A stretch of 36,148 bases of DNA from Solicoccozyma terricola. Lineage: Eukaryota > Basidiomycota > Tremellomycetes > Filobasidiales > Piskurozymaceae. The DNA is taken from assembly GCA_001600875.1 (NCBI GenBank), contig BCLD01000003.1:521999-558146 (forward strand), written 5' to 3'. Each line of letters opens with the position of its first letter. Position 1 is the first letter of the stretch. The translations under genes and the position numbers were made by a program. Under the pieces are notes generated by a model that was not told where the DNA came from, did not search any database, and was given only the letters and a program-made list of their open reading frames with translations. Positions 13,001 to 24,400 of this stretch are shown here, piece after piece.

Positions 13001-14049
13001 GTCAAATTACCTCTCCCTGTAATCCCACCTCCACCACCACCTCCACCAGCACCAGCACTACCTTCCCTTCTTCTACCTCTCAACGATGAACTCGAATTCG
13101 ATCCAGAAATCGAAGATGAATCTCCCGTACTTTTCCGAACTACCATTCTAGACTTGTTTGGAGGATTCGTCGTTGAAGGTGAAGAGGAAATAGATCGATC
13201 GAATGGGTTTTCACTGATATAATCTGAAATGGTTGATCGATCTTTATCCCCCGTTTCATCCGGTGATAAATCTCCATCCGTTACTGCTGAACCTGAATCA
13301 TCCAATCCCGCTCCTGCACCTCCTGCACCTCCTGCACCTCCTGCACCACCACCTTCTGGTCTTTGAAGATGGTGATGATGGTGATGATGATGATGATGCG
13401 ACCCACCTTCCACCACCTCCACCTCCACCTCCTCCTCTGTTTCCCCGTCACTTGATCCCGAAGAAGGTACAATAGCAGGTCTAGCAAGAGGTGATGCAGC
13501 CGTAGGTAAATAATGTCCACCACCACCTATTGGTCGTTTAAGAGGTTGAAGTGGTAAAGGAGATACAATTGATGATAAAGGTGCAGATGTTCCACCGAAT
13601 GTGATTGAGGAGGAGGTTGTTGCTGTTGAGGTTGAGGTTGGTGGTGGTGGTGGTGGTGAGGTTGGTGATAGATAGTTTATAGGTGATATTCCACTTGAGA
13701 ATGATGTAGCTCGATCGAATGGTGTACGGGTGGTCGCGGTGTTGTTGTTGATGTTGGTGGAAGAAGGGTTGATATTCGTGTTTGTGTTCGTGTTCGTGTT
13801 CGTGCCTGTCGTTGTAGAAACCAGGGATTTATCTTCTTGTTTAATAGATCCACCACTACCTTCCGATGACTGTGACGTCCGACTTTGATGATGGTGATGG
13901 TGGTGGTGGTGATGATGGTGATGATGATGATGATGTTGATTATTGACCGATACAACCGCGTCTTCAGGATCAATATCAGCTAGAGAGTGTTGATTGAGTT
14001 GAGGTGGGGATGGTTTCTCAGTCTCGAGGTAGAATATCTCTGAAGACAT
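4022..14049 (-). CDS. RIM15: Rim15-type AGC kinase with PAS, zinc finger and receiver domain
   Basis: Nutrient- and stress-controlled kinase of the Rim15/Cek1/Ppk31 family, which drives quiescence entry below TOR/PKA. Exons: 14049-12233, 12098-8262, 8201-6423, 6360-5870, 5803-5766, 5696-5073, 5006-4638, 4568-4478, 4405-4304 and 4233-4022. They sum to 9,360 nt (3,119 aa) in frame. The order is: a disordered N-terminus with about 16-His and 10-His tracts; a PAS-like block ([17 protein letters not shown]) across the 8202-8261 intron; a C-x2-C-x11-H-x3-C finger ([20 protein letters not shown]); a kinase from about residue 2354 with [26 protein letters not shown] and DFG; and an insert of about 130 residues before the [12 protein letters not shown] segment. 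A C-terminal receiver follows, with acidic pocket AEDN, phospho-Asp in [12 protein letters not shown] and Lys in SKP. A further 69-nt intron (9196-9264) is possible. Family is secure; exact N-terminus less so. Confidence 0.9.
12115..12160 (+). repeat. GTGGGC hexanucleotide array in RIM15 intron 1
   Basis: Seven full GTGGGC units plus GTGG, inside the 134-nt intron 12099-12232. On the RIM15 sense strand it reads as a C-rich array just upstream of the CACAG acceptor, where a polypyrimidine tract would be. It creates spurious Val-Gly, Ala-Trp and His-Ala frames. Confidence 0.9.
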
Positions 14050-15894
14050 TGTGTCGAGCTGGGGGTGGGTGACGAGGTGACGAGGTGATGCGATACGATA
14101 CGATGTGATGATATTGAATTATTCCCTCTCGCGTGGCGTGGCTTCAGTGCGGTTTCCCGAGTCCAACTACCCGTTCATGATATGATGATGATGTTCATCA
14201 CACGGAGGTTAAGAACGGGGGGTGGATATATCCCCACTGAGGTAGGTCATTCCCAAATATCAGTCATTCGATGATATGAACATGAGCCATCCGAGGTGGA
14301 CGAGGGCCCCCCCCCCCCCCCCCCCCACCTCCCCCTCCTCAGTTCACTCACCCGATTGAAAGGGGCGGAATTCCCCTTCTTAGTCGTAATCGATTTCTAA
14401 TTTCAATCCTTTTTGCCCCTAAACTACTTCCTAACCGCCCTTAACACGGAATTACCATTCCCCCAAACCCCCTTCCCTCAAAAGAACCTATGAGTTTTGG
14501 GTTTCTTGGTTTAGATGGTATTGAGAGACCCCCGTTGAAACCGTTGCCTACGATTTCCAAATCGGAAAATCCTCCCTCCTCCTCCCCTAACCTCCTTTCA
14601 CTAAACGCGGGTAAAGATGACCTCGAATCCACCCCAAACCCTCCCCGTCGGTATAAACACACCCCCGTTGTATCGTCTTCGTCGATGCGGGCGGGGGGAA
14701 GGGTTGAGAGAGTTGAAGGTCCGACACGGGGGGGGGGGGGGAGGGAACAAGCTGACAAAGGTTGAGGAACAAATAACACAACGAGAACTCAACATCCGTA
14801 CGTATGTCCTTACACACTAACCATCTGCTCGTGACCCCGACCTCGACCTCGACCCCGACCCCTGTTGCCCCTCCAATGGCCTAACTTTCTCCTGAATTCC
14901 CACCCACCGTTAAACTGAAAAGCCTACATCGTTTACAGCCGCCTGGCATCAAACTGAACACACAAAAAATGGGCTCAAAATACCATCCATCCCCTCCCCT
15001 CCCCTGCCGCTCCCCCTCCGGGTTTTGGTACGTACATCCTTTTTAGAATTAGAAAAAGGCGTTTTAAACAGGTAGATTCCAGTGGTCTCCCACCCTTTAG
15101 CCGCATCGCCGCATCGCCGCATAGCCTATCACTGTTTTGTGGTACATGTACATTTTACCTTATTCCAACCCAACCCACCCCCCCCTCCCCCCCGAGGGCG
15201 GTACAGGAGGGCGCGGAAAGTGGTGACGAAATACACCCAAATAATGGTTTGATATAACTTTTGCCCACATTCGTCAGTACAGGTCCACTCCCACTACCCA
15301 GTCTCACCCCCCCATCTCCACCTCCCGTGCACATGGATCCTCCCATTCAAGAGATCCCAAAAAAAATGTCAATCCAACCCGGGTATAAAATCGTCCCGTT
15401 TTATCTAGCCTAGGTAAACATTTGAAAACGAATCGGTGAGAGAAGGGCTTTGTACGTTGTACGTTTTTGCATTCGTACGGTTCTCCTAGATATATCCGAG
15501 CTAGTGGCGGTTTTCCTTCATACGGACTACACTCGATGAGAAACAGAACACAACAACACATATCAGAACGTCCCTCCAAAACCTGCCACGCCACCTCCTC
15601 CTCTCCCACCATCGTCACGTTTCGATCTTCAAGAGGATAACACACTTTATCCGTATCACGACAAAAGACCACAACCACCCTATCTCTTGAAACGGGGGGA
15701 AACGGGGAGGAATATAAAACCATGATACCCCGAAAACATCAATTGAAAAAAACAGAAAAACAATTGATATGAGAATGTCTACGGGGTTTTTTCCATAATC
15801 AGGAACCCTGCCCCCGCACCCCCCTTCTTACGGGTTTATTTGGGGGGAGGAAAACGGTATACCATACTATTACCTACTTCGAAACGTTGAGCTT
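14050..15894. other. Long upstream region of RIM15, no supported gene
   Basis: It holds homopolymers (C20 at 14307-14326, G14 at 14728-14741), short direct repeats near 14070-14105 (GACGAGGTGA, CGATA) and GACCTCGACC-type repeats near 14836-14860. Open frames at 14490-14765 (+), 14441-14779 (-) and 15304-15723 (-) have no recognisable domain. Any of them could be a lineage-specific gene or leader ORF, but the sequence alone does not support a call. RIM15 transcription must start here. Confidence 0.5.
14307..14326 (+). repeat. C20 homopolymer upstream of RIM15
   Basis: Run of 20 C about 260 bp upstream of the RIM15 ATG, not inside any intron I can define. Confidence 0.95.
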
Positions 15895-16205
15895 TCATTT
15901 TTTTAGATGTTTAAAATGAGATGAAGTTGAATTGTACGGGATGAATCTGAGGAAAATTTGATCCGAATATAAAGGTTTCGTGGTGTTACGAAAACGTTTT
16001 GTGTATCCTTCAATCGGTGTTTTGAATATTTCTTTTCCCAATTGAATAGGATCGTCGTCGTCGTCGTCGTCGTCGTCGTCCAAATAATCCTGGTCATGGT
16101 AGTAATAACAAACAACGGATGAAAAATGACCACGAACAGATTGGGTTAATTCTATACATATTTTCGTTCACGTCGTTGTTTTTGGATGTCCTCTTCCATC
16201 CACAT
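15895..16205 (-). CDS. Possible 80-aa poly-Asp protein
   Basis: Not recognised. Two exons can be read on the minus strand: 16205-16158 (starting MWMEEDIQKQRRERKY) and 16089-15895 (DYL, then about ten Asp, then PIQLGKEIFKTPIEGYTKRF and on to FKHLKK and a stop). The 68-nt intron 16090-16157 starts GTATAG and ends CAG, and both exon ends are in phase 0. Composition after the Asp run is ordinary globular sequence, which is why I list it. An in-frame upstream ATG exists 48 nt earlier. The gene would be transcribed divergently from elongation factor 3. The Asp tract comes from a GTC microsatellite, so the frame could be chance. Function unknown. Confidence 0.33.
16053..16080 (+). repeat. CGT/GTC trinucleotide microsatellite
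   Basis: About nine perfect CGT units upstream of the elongation factor 3 gene. On the minus strand it encodes the Asp run of the possible small protein. Confidence 0.9.
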
Positions 16206-16866
16206 GACTGGGGTGGATGGATGTAAGAGATGTAAGAGATATAACATGAAAAGTCCAATCTACCATGGGTTAATCGGACTCGAAGGGATGACCATCCGAG
16301 ATGCGGTGGCGAGCAATGAGAAGAATGGGTTCTAGATGAAAGCGATGATGGTCGGGGGATGGGGATGGGGAGGACAGTATACGTTACCCCGCCCTTGCCC
16401 ACCTCGCTCCATTGCACCATACGGCCCATCCCTTCCTCTACGCCGACTTATGCCCTACTCCCCGCCCCCCTCCCCTTCCCTTGTTATTCGCCACCCACAC
16501 GTGTGTTGCAACTCCCGCCCGCGAAAAAAGTGTGGACTCGGCCCCATACAAGAGGCGTTTTCATCTTTTTTTTTCTTTTTGACTTTTTTTTTCTGCCAAA
16601 CATCCCCTCATCATCCATTCCACTTCCCCCCCTCATCCCTACATCTCCCTCTCTCTACTAGATTACACACATACACACACAACACCACTCACCACTCTGC
16701 TTCGTGTATTGTAACAACTCACGTATCACAAGGTCAAACGAAGGGGATAACGGGGCAAATCTCAAGGCTCTTGAAGGAACATCCTCAACCAATCGCACGT
16801 TTCCGTTTACACTAAACTCACCACCCAACCCCTCACCACCCACCACCCACACCCACCACCCACACC
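16206..16866 (+). promoter_or_regulatory. Upstream region of elongation factor 3
   Basis: It holds T-rich tracts with few interruptions (about 16561-16593), then a pyrimidine-rich leader with CCACC and CACACA repeats running up to the ATG (ACACC ATG TC). Pyrimidine-rich leaders of this type are common at strongly expressed fungal genes; its role here is inferred. No clear TATA box was seen. Confidence 0.4.
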
Positions 16867-19800
16867 ATGTCTCCCGTCGCTTCCAAATCCCCACTCACTC
16901 CTCTCCCCCCATCCGCCCTCTCTTCCCAACTCACCGCAATCGCAAAGGCACACTCGGCTCTCGAAGCTAAATCCCACGCCGACGCTTTATGTTCAACCAT
17001 TAATCCCAAAAAAACAATCCCAACAATCTCACCTGCTCAATCAATCGTTGATTCTCAAATTCAAAATGTTATCTTATCATGGTCTTCATCAGATAATCAA
17101 TCTGAAAGGGAAGCAGCTGGTTTATTAACCGATAGACTTTCAAAATCACTCGGAGAAGGAAGTGAAAGTCTTCTCTTACCAGTCGTTCCAACACTATTAA
17201 CCGTCCTACTCATGGATAAAACTCAATCAGTACGAACAGCTTCTCAATCTGCTGTAAACTCTATCATTAAAACGGCTGCTCCAGAGGGTATGCGTCAGAT
17301 TTTAACAATGTTGCAAGACATCTTGACGGAGAATAAAGGTTGGAGGACAAAGGTTGGAGCGCTTAAAGCGATGGAAGCCGCGGTTAAACCTGGAAGTGAG
17401 GAGTGGGTCGCAGAGCAGTTGGGTCATATCATTCCAGCTGTCGAGGCGGCGATGCATGACACGAAGAGTGAGGTGAGTGCGAGGGGGTGGGGGGGGGGGG
17501 AGGGGGGAAGGACTGGTTTTTTATGTTTCCAATCGCTAACCACCCCCCCCCCCCCCCCCCCCCCACCGCAGGTCTCCACTCAAGCTGTCAAAACCGCAAC
17601 CACACTCTGTTCCACCCTTCCAAACCCCGACATTATCCCCCACATCAAACTCCTCGTCTCTGCCATGGGTTCCCCCACCGCCGTTCCAGGAACAATCAAG
17701 GCCCTCTCAAACACCACCTTTGTAGCCGAAGTCACCGCTCCGACTCTCGCCGTTCTCGTTCCACTCCTCATGCGAGCTCTTAAAGAGCGATCCACAGACA
17801 CCCAACGAATGACTTGTATCGTCATCGGTAACTTGGTCAAACTAGTCAGGGAGAAAGAAGTCGCGGCTAGATACCTATCACCACTCGTCGCAGGTGTAGA
17901 ACATATCGCTAAATCAGCAGCTTTCCCTGAAATTCGTGCTTTTGCTCAAACAGCTTTAGATATTCTTAAAAACGCAGGAGCTTCATCTGATCCAAACTAT
18001 CAACCTCCTGCTCTTCGAGATATCGCACATAGCACAATCGATACACTCAAAGTCATGCTTCCTCATCTCCCTCTCGCACATTCTTTCCCAGATCACCCTA
18101 CACTTCCATTCTCTCGTGATCTCCCGAACGCGGTAGAAATGGCTTTCGCTCTCGAGTACACTGCAGGTGTACTTGCCGATCTCATCCACGTACGACGATG
18201 GGACGCTGCGATTTGGGAAGGTAGAGCGCTCGGTTCACCTCTCGGGTTGTGGATGGAGAACGGAAAGGGACAGGGCAAGGAAGTCGCTATGGAAGTTCGG
18301 GAGGTTTTCATGACCATCGACAAGGCTAAATTCGCCCCAGCTCACGTCGAAGACGATGGACAAGGAGAACTCTTGTGTGATCTTCAATTCTCCTTGGCTT
18401 ACGGTGGTCTTTTACTCCTCAATCACACCACCTTGAGGTTGAGACGTGGGAAACGATATGGTATTTGCGCTGGAAACGGTCAGGGTAAGAGTACCCTTTT
18501 GAAGGCTTTGAGGGATGGGAAAGTCGAAGGATTCCCAAGTCAAGATCAACTCAAGACTATCATGGTAGAACACGCGTTGCAAGGTGAAGACGCAAGTCTA
18601 CCCATCTTGGACTTTATCGCAGCAGATAAACACCTTCATCACGTTAATCGTGAACGAATCGCAGAGGTTCTCCTCTCCGTCGGGTTCTCCGCCGAGAAGC
18701 AGGCAGACTCTGTAGGGTCGTTGTCTGGAGGATGGAAGATGAAGCTCGAGCTTGCTCGTGCCATGTTGGTCGGTGCAGATATCCTCCTCCTCGATGAGCC
18801 TACCAATCACTTGGATGTCGGATCAGTCGCTTGGTTGGAGCAGTACCTATGCAACCAACCTCAAATCACATGTTTGATCGTCTCCCACGACTCGGGTTTC
18901 CTTGACAACGTTTGCACGGATATTGTGAGTGGATGGATGGGGTAGGGCGGGAGAGCGTCGTACGGCTTTACTGAAGCGTGGTCGTGTCGTTCTTTCTCCC
19001 CCAGATTCACTACGAGCAGAAGAAGCTCGTGTACTACCACGGGAACCTTTCCAAGTTCGTAGAGAAGGTTCCAGAGGCTATTTCTTACTACACCTTGGCT
19101 GCTACCTCCATCAAGTGAGTGATCGTGGTGGTGTGGCACCCGTCTCTCCCTTGCGCACTCTTACCTCTTATCTCCCCCCGTCAGATTCTCATTCCCTCCA
19201 CCTGGTTCACTCATGGGAGTCCGGTCCAACACACGTGCCATCATGAAGTTGAGCAACTGTACCTTTACCTACCCTGGAGCTCCCCGCCCATCCCTCAAGA
19301 ACGTCTCCTGTGCTCTCACTCTCAGCAGTCGTGTCGGTATCCTCGGCCCCAATGGTGCCGGTAAATCGACCCTCATCAAGCTCCTTACCGGAGAGACCCT
19401 CCCCCAGGAGGGCAAAGTCGACAAGCACCCAGCCCTTCGTGTTGGTTACGTCGCCCAGCACGCCTTCCACCATTTGGATCAGCATCTTGAAAAGACCCCA
19501 GTCGCGTACATTCAGTGGCGTTACCAGGATGGTCACGACCGAGAGATGTTGGAAAAGGCCACCCGTGCACTCACCGACGAGGACAAGGCACAGATGGAGG
19601 TCGAGATCACCGGCAAGACCGGCGAGAAGAGGAAGGTGGAGATGGTCCTCGGTCGTCAAAAGCTCAAGAAGACATTCCAATACGAGATCAAGTGGAGAAA
19701 CCTCGACCACAAGCACAACTCGTGGATGTCCCGAGATGACTTGCTTAACGCAGGCTTCGGCAAGATCGTCGGACAGTTCGACGACATGGAGTCTTCCAGA

Positions 19801-20732
19801 GAGGGTGCCGGTACCCGTGACAACGCCGCACACTTCATCCGAAAGCATCTCGAGGACATCGGGCTCCCAGGCGACATCGCACAGTACAACGAGATCTCTG
19901 GTTTGTCTGGAGGTCAAAAGGTCAAGGTCGTCATCGCCGCAGCTCTTTGGAACAACCCACAGGTTCTAATCCTCGATGAGCCTACCAATTTCTTGGACAG
20001 AGAGGCACTCGGAGGTCTTTCAGTAGCGATCAGGGACTGGGGAGGTGGGTTTGGGCCGGTTTTCTTAGTTTTTCGTATACGAACTCACTTGTTTTTGCAT
20101 TTTTTTGGGCTTAATCAGGCGCTGTGTTAATCATAAGTCATCATACAGAATTCGTAGGCGCACTCTGCCCAGAAATTTGGCATGTAGATGCCGGCGGTGA
20201 GTCATTTAGGCCATTTTCCGTGCATTTTTGGCCTCATAACTGACATTTTTGCCCATTTTTGCCCATTTTCTCCCATAGAACTCACCCACAAGGGTAAAGC
20301 TGCTATTGTGGAGGACGCATTCGATGATGTGAAAGCCTCTCGGGCCAACTCCCGAGTGAACTCTCGCATGGGTACACCCCGCTCCGGCACTCCCGTCGTT
20401 GGTATCCCCGGCACCGGCGATACCAGCGCTGCGACCTCGGCAGCGCCGAGTGACGCAGAAGGCGGCGTCCCATCGATGCCGAGGATACGCAAGAAGAAGG
20501 TGAGTTAGCAGCTCGACTTTTCATGTGATAGTATTAACCCTGCCGTCCCAATCAACCACAACAGCTAACCAGGAACGATTTGAAGGCGCAAGAAGCCAGA
20601 CGTGCAAAGAGGAAGCTCGACTGGCTCACCTATGGTGGCGAGCGAGAGCCGGACACTGGTGAGTCAACCGACTGTCTTTAGTACAAAGTTCGTGACACTG
20701 ACGACATGCATTGCATACAGATGATGAATGAG
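16867..20732 (+). CDS. YEF3: Translation elongation factor 3 (eEF3, ABC-F ATPase)
   Basis: Fungal ribosome-bound ATPase that helps eEF1A delivery and E-site tRNA release. Exons: 16867-17472, 17572-18924, 19005-19114, 19185-20044, 20119-20196, 20279-20499, 20565-20658 and 20722-20732, giving 1,110 aa in frame (yeast eEF3 is 1,044). The N-terminal ~330 residues are HEAT-like helices. ABC1: Walker A GNGQGKS (about 503), LSGGWK (586), LLLDEPTNHLD (606). ABC2: GPNGAGKS (744), a chromodomain-like insert starting YEIKWRN (856), LSGGQK (930), LILDEPTNFLD (951), ISHHTEFVG. A basic C-terminal tail (RIRKKKLTRNDLKAQEARRA) ends TDDE. Intron 1 carries a C22 run between branch site and acceptor. The last exon codes only four residues. 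Confidence 0.96.
17543..17564 (+). repeat. C22 polypyrimidine run in elongation factor 3 intron 1
   Basis: Sits between a GCTAAC branch-like site (17535-17540) and the CCGCAG acceptor ending at 17571. The same intron also has long G-runs near its donor (17483-17506). Confidence 0.93.
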
Positions 20733-21406
20733 AGTGTTCTTCCGATGGAAGCATCACACTGCTTGGTATTATGACAGCGTACCCCTGTTGATCACCTGTA
20801 TTAGATGACATAGATGCGATGAGTGCCTTGGATTAAGTGCCTTGCCTTGGATTGAGTCCCTTGGATTTTTTCCTGCACAGGCAGCGAGCTCCCAGTCGAC
20901 TGACCAACGACGAGCAACCCCATTGTCTCGTCTCGTGGTTACGAGGAATACGCGTCGTACTGTTCTTATTGATGCTTCTCGGACAACCTGTCACACCCCT
21001 CGTGTTTTGAACCTGGCCAGGACGACTCTTTCTCTCTTCTCTTCCACTCAACGAATCGAGAGGGTAAACGAGCTATATCCTTCCCTCATCAGTGTAGCCC
21101 TCTCATCGGTCACTTCCCATCAACCAAAGCTGCTACGAACATCGTCCCGCGAGTGGCAAAACTACGACGACGACGACGACCCGACGCGATCATTCGGAAT
21201 CTCTTCTGGTGGACGAGTGGGTGAAGACGACTCGTCAAGGTACGTAGTAAGGTTCCACGGCTTTGGTCTGGGTAGCTGATAGCTGATAGCTGACAGCTTG
21301 TTTGTTGTTCCGCTGTCGATACATAGTTCAAGCACCCATCAATCACGTCCCGTCGCTACCTCCTATCCCGTCCCGTCGCAACCTCCTTTTCCCCGCTAGT
21401 TTCAAG
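20733..21406. other. Intergenic region upstream of unknown 14-exon gene
   Basis: It holds the 3' flank of elongation factor 3 and the promoter of the next gene, both on the plus strand. Near 21344-21385 there are imperfect repeats of CCCGTCGC(T/A)ACCTCC. An open frame at 20842-21279 (+) has low-complexity content and no family match, so I do not call it. Confidence 0.5.
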
Positions 21407-24400
21407 ATGGACCGTGAGTTTTGAGACTCCGTTGCGCTCCATTCCGACGGCTGATGTACAGCGAGTACGATCTCCATCAGGTATACCAGAAACAGGATAC
21501 AAGCTACCACTCCTGGACCTCTCGCGTGAGCTCAAGCCGTATGTCTCCCTGGCGGAGGCGGAGAGTCCCTCCAAAGAGTTTTTCAAACGACCAGAGCGAC
21601 AGTCAAGTGAGTGTACATCCAACCGCATCCAATTGGCCAACATCAACTCACACATAGGTGCAGGTCCAATCCAAGCATCACCACATCAACCTGAATGGAA
21701 AGGCATTCGCGAACAGGTGCGCGCCCGTATCCCATATGGTCTCAATAAGGATGGGACAATTCGAGCTGTTACGCTTTTCAAGCGAGGTGTGTACTCAATT
21801 CAGTCACGTCAACCTCACCTTCGACCCCATCTCTGATTCTGTTTTCCCTTTGTGTTCTCAGCCGACGGTACCATCATCGAGTCAACCCTCACTCTCCCTT
21901 CCGCCACTTCCCTAGCAACCGAATACCCGAAATCAACAGACGACGTAGACGCGTTGTCAGAGGATTCACCGCCACCTACTCAATCGAAAGGTAAAGGCAA
22001 AGCCGAGGTTCTCAGATCCCCCACTCCAACATCATCTGATGGAGGAAAGACCGAGGTCAACGATGATGATCCGACGCCAACTCCCACCGCAACCTCCGGT
22101 GCACCTATCAAATACGCATGGGGTAAGCATCCTAACAGCGGGGCGAAACCTACGGCGTGGCCCAAACTTGAGGTCAATTTGAGGGATGTGCACATCGAGG
22201 TCAACACGAAACGAAAGGTCGAAAAGGTATACAATGAGATGACGACAGACGAGGTGCAACGATTGCGACGAGAGTGGAATACCCACTGCAACATCCTGAA
22301 GTCCACCGATCGCAATATCATCACTAGACCTGAATATATGGGGAATGGCAAGAAACATGTGGCGGCGAGGAAAAAAGTTACGGATATTTATGACAACCTC
22401 ATGGCTCCCTACTTTATCGTGCCTGGACAAGGTGCATCTGCCGGTGGTATAACCAAAGTTCACGGGCGCACCGTCATCTTCAGCAATGATAAGTTGGAGC
22501 AGATCATTGGAACAACGCTGAAAGCTCGGGTCATCAAGATGAATCATACGATAGCTGTCAATGCTTCACGGAACGTTCCCCAGCCACCACTCATGTGAGC
22601 AATTCTCGTAGATATATCATTGTATATCACAGCTGATTTACGCCTCTTGCCAGCTATGAATTCACCCCAACGGCAACTATTGCCCGACTGAGGGAGAAAG
22701 GGTACGACTTTGAAGTCGGACGAACCGGCATGGGTGCAAAGCTTCGTGAAGCATTGACCGACATAAGGGAGAATGAGCATCTCGGAGCGTTTACAAAGAA
22801 GCTCATTGGTGAGGTTACTGCACTCGCTAGACTGTCGGGACGGAAGCCAGACGAAATTACACCAGAATGGTTCGCGTCAAGGTTCCGCAACCTATCAGCT
22901 GACCTACGTCCGATGCTAGTTGCTGGTGGTTTCCTAGGCATGAGTGATGTGAGCTACTTGTTGCCTTTACTCATCATCAGGTGCTTCTACTCATCACTAT
23001 CTGCTCGGGCATTGCAGGAGGAATCTGAACAGAATTGGTTCATGAGATATCTAGTCGACGACACCTCAAAGGCGGCAACTCCCGATTCCCCGCAAATCAC
23101 GTATATTCGACTTATCGCCAAGCTCGGTGTGGAGGCCTTCAATGACGATCCCGAAGGAGACGGTAGTGGTGATGTCGTTGTCGATGGTACGATAGCGCCG
23201 TACCGACCAGAGATCCCTGATGATGTCGTAAGTAAACGTCGAGTTTTTTGAGCGAGTGGTCAATGTGACATCACCGTTTGATATCCATGACACTATCGGC
23301 AGCATCCAATGCACTGTTTCGATAATACCTACACCTATCAGCAGGAAGAATCGGAAGTGTGGCGACGGGGTATCATCCTGGAGAAGAGACTTCGTGCAGC
23401 CGAGAGATATGAAACTCCGGCACCATCCGGAAGGCGTCAGCTTATCATAGATGAGGCCTCCACGACCTATCTAGGGATCTCATGGCCTTTCGAGACTTCT
23501 AGGATTGACGAGGTAAGCTGGACCCACCAGAACGAGGTCGAACATTGGCTGAATGTCCAGGGGTCTCATAGAAGACAGTCGATGAGACAAGAACTAAAGT
23601 TACAGGTGCTGAGGCCTTACAAGTGAGTCTTTGATGGTGATCACAGCTCTACGTGTCTCTCCTGCGTAACAGAGGCTGATAGACGTCTCATCGTAGGCCT
23701 GGGAGGATATGGTGCTCGAAGCTTTAGAAGGATCTGCCGAAGCGCTTCTCCCCAAAGGTGCTGTCTATGACCGTCTTCTCGCTGCATTCGATGCAATGAC
23801 ACCAGACAACGTGGACCCGGGGTATCGTGAGTCCCATTGTCCCGCTATGCATGCTGAAGAAGGAAACAACTCTTACTTTGGGAAGTGCAGAGCATTTGCG
23901 TCTTGTCTTTGGCGGCAGCGGAGGGAATCAAAGCATCTACACCAAGGGATCGATCCCCTCCAAGCTCATGCATGAAGCTCTTCAATCCGCCCACTTCACC
24001 ATGCTGAATCCTAACCTGGTACGCAGCGGTAAGATCAAGTTGCAGCAGCAAACCGCTGCTGTCATCAAAGAGCGCATAGTCCAAGCTGAGAAGCTCACCG
24101 CCACGGATTCGACTGTGCTTCCGGCCGAGGAACAGTTCAAAGAGCCAGAGCCACGCTTCAACCCGCAGAAGGTAACCGATGATCTCATTGACGCGCTTGA
24201 ATACTCTATCAAACGAGCTTCTGGCACCGCAAAGTTAGACGAAGCGACCGACCGAGTCGTCGGGAGTCGAATGCTGCGACCCCTCGACGTCAATGTGGAG
24301 AACGACATCCTGGTCAGTTTTTTGGAGGATCTGTACTTTCAAGCACGACTCCTCAAGGTTGATGAAGCGAGCGACAGTCTGAATGCCACATCGGCTGGGG

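Noticed and set aside
15304..15723. 139-aa minus-strand open frame
   Set aside because: No recognisable motif and no supporting intron or promoter signal; kept only as part of the intergenic description.
19207..19917. 236-aa open frame antisense to elongation factor 3
   Set aside because: It mirrors a highly codon-biased coding exon; such genes commonly leave the complementary frame open. No promoter or family match.
20842..21279. 145-aa plus-strand open frame upstream of the unknown gene
   Set aside because: Low-complexity composition, no domain, and it fits no splice model with its neighbours.
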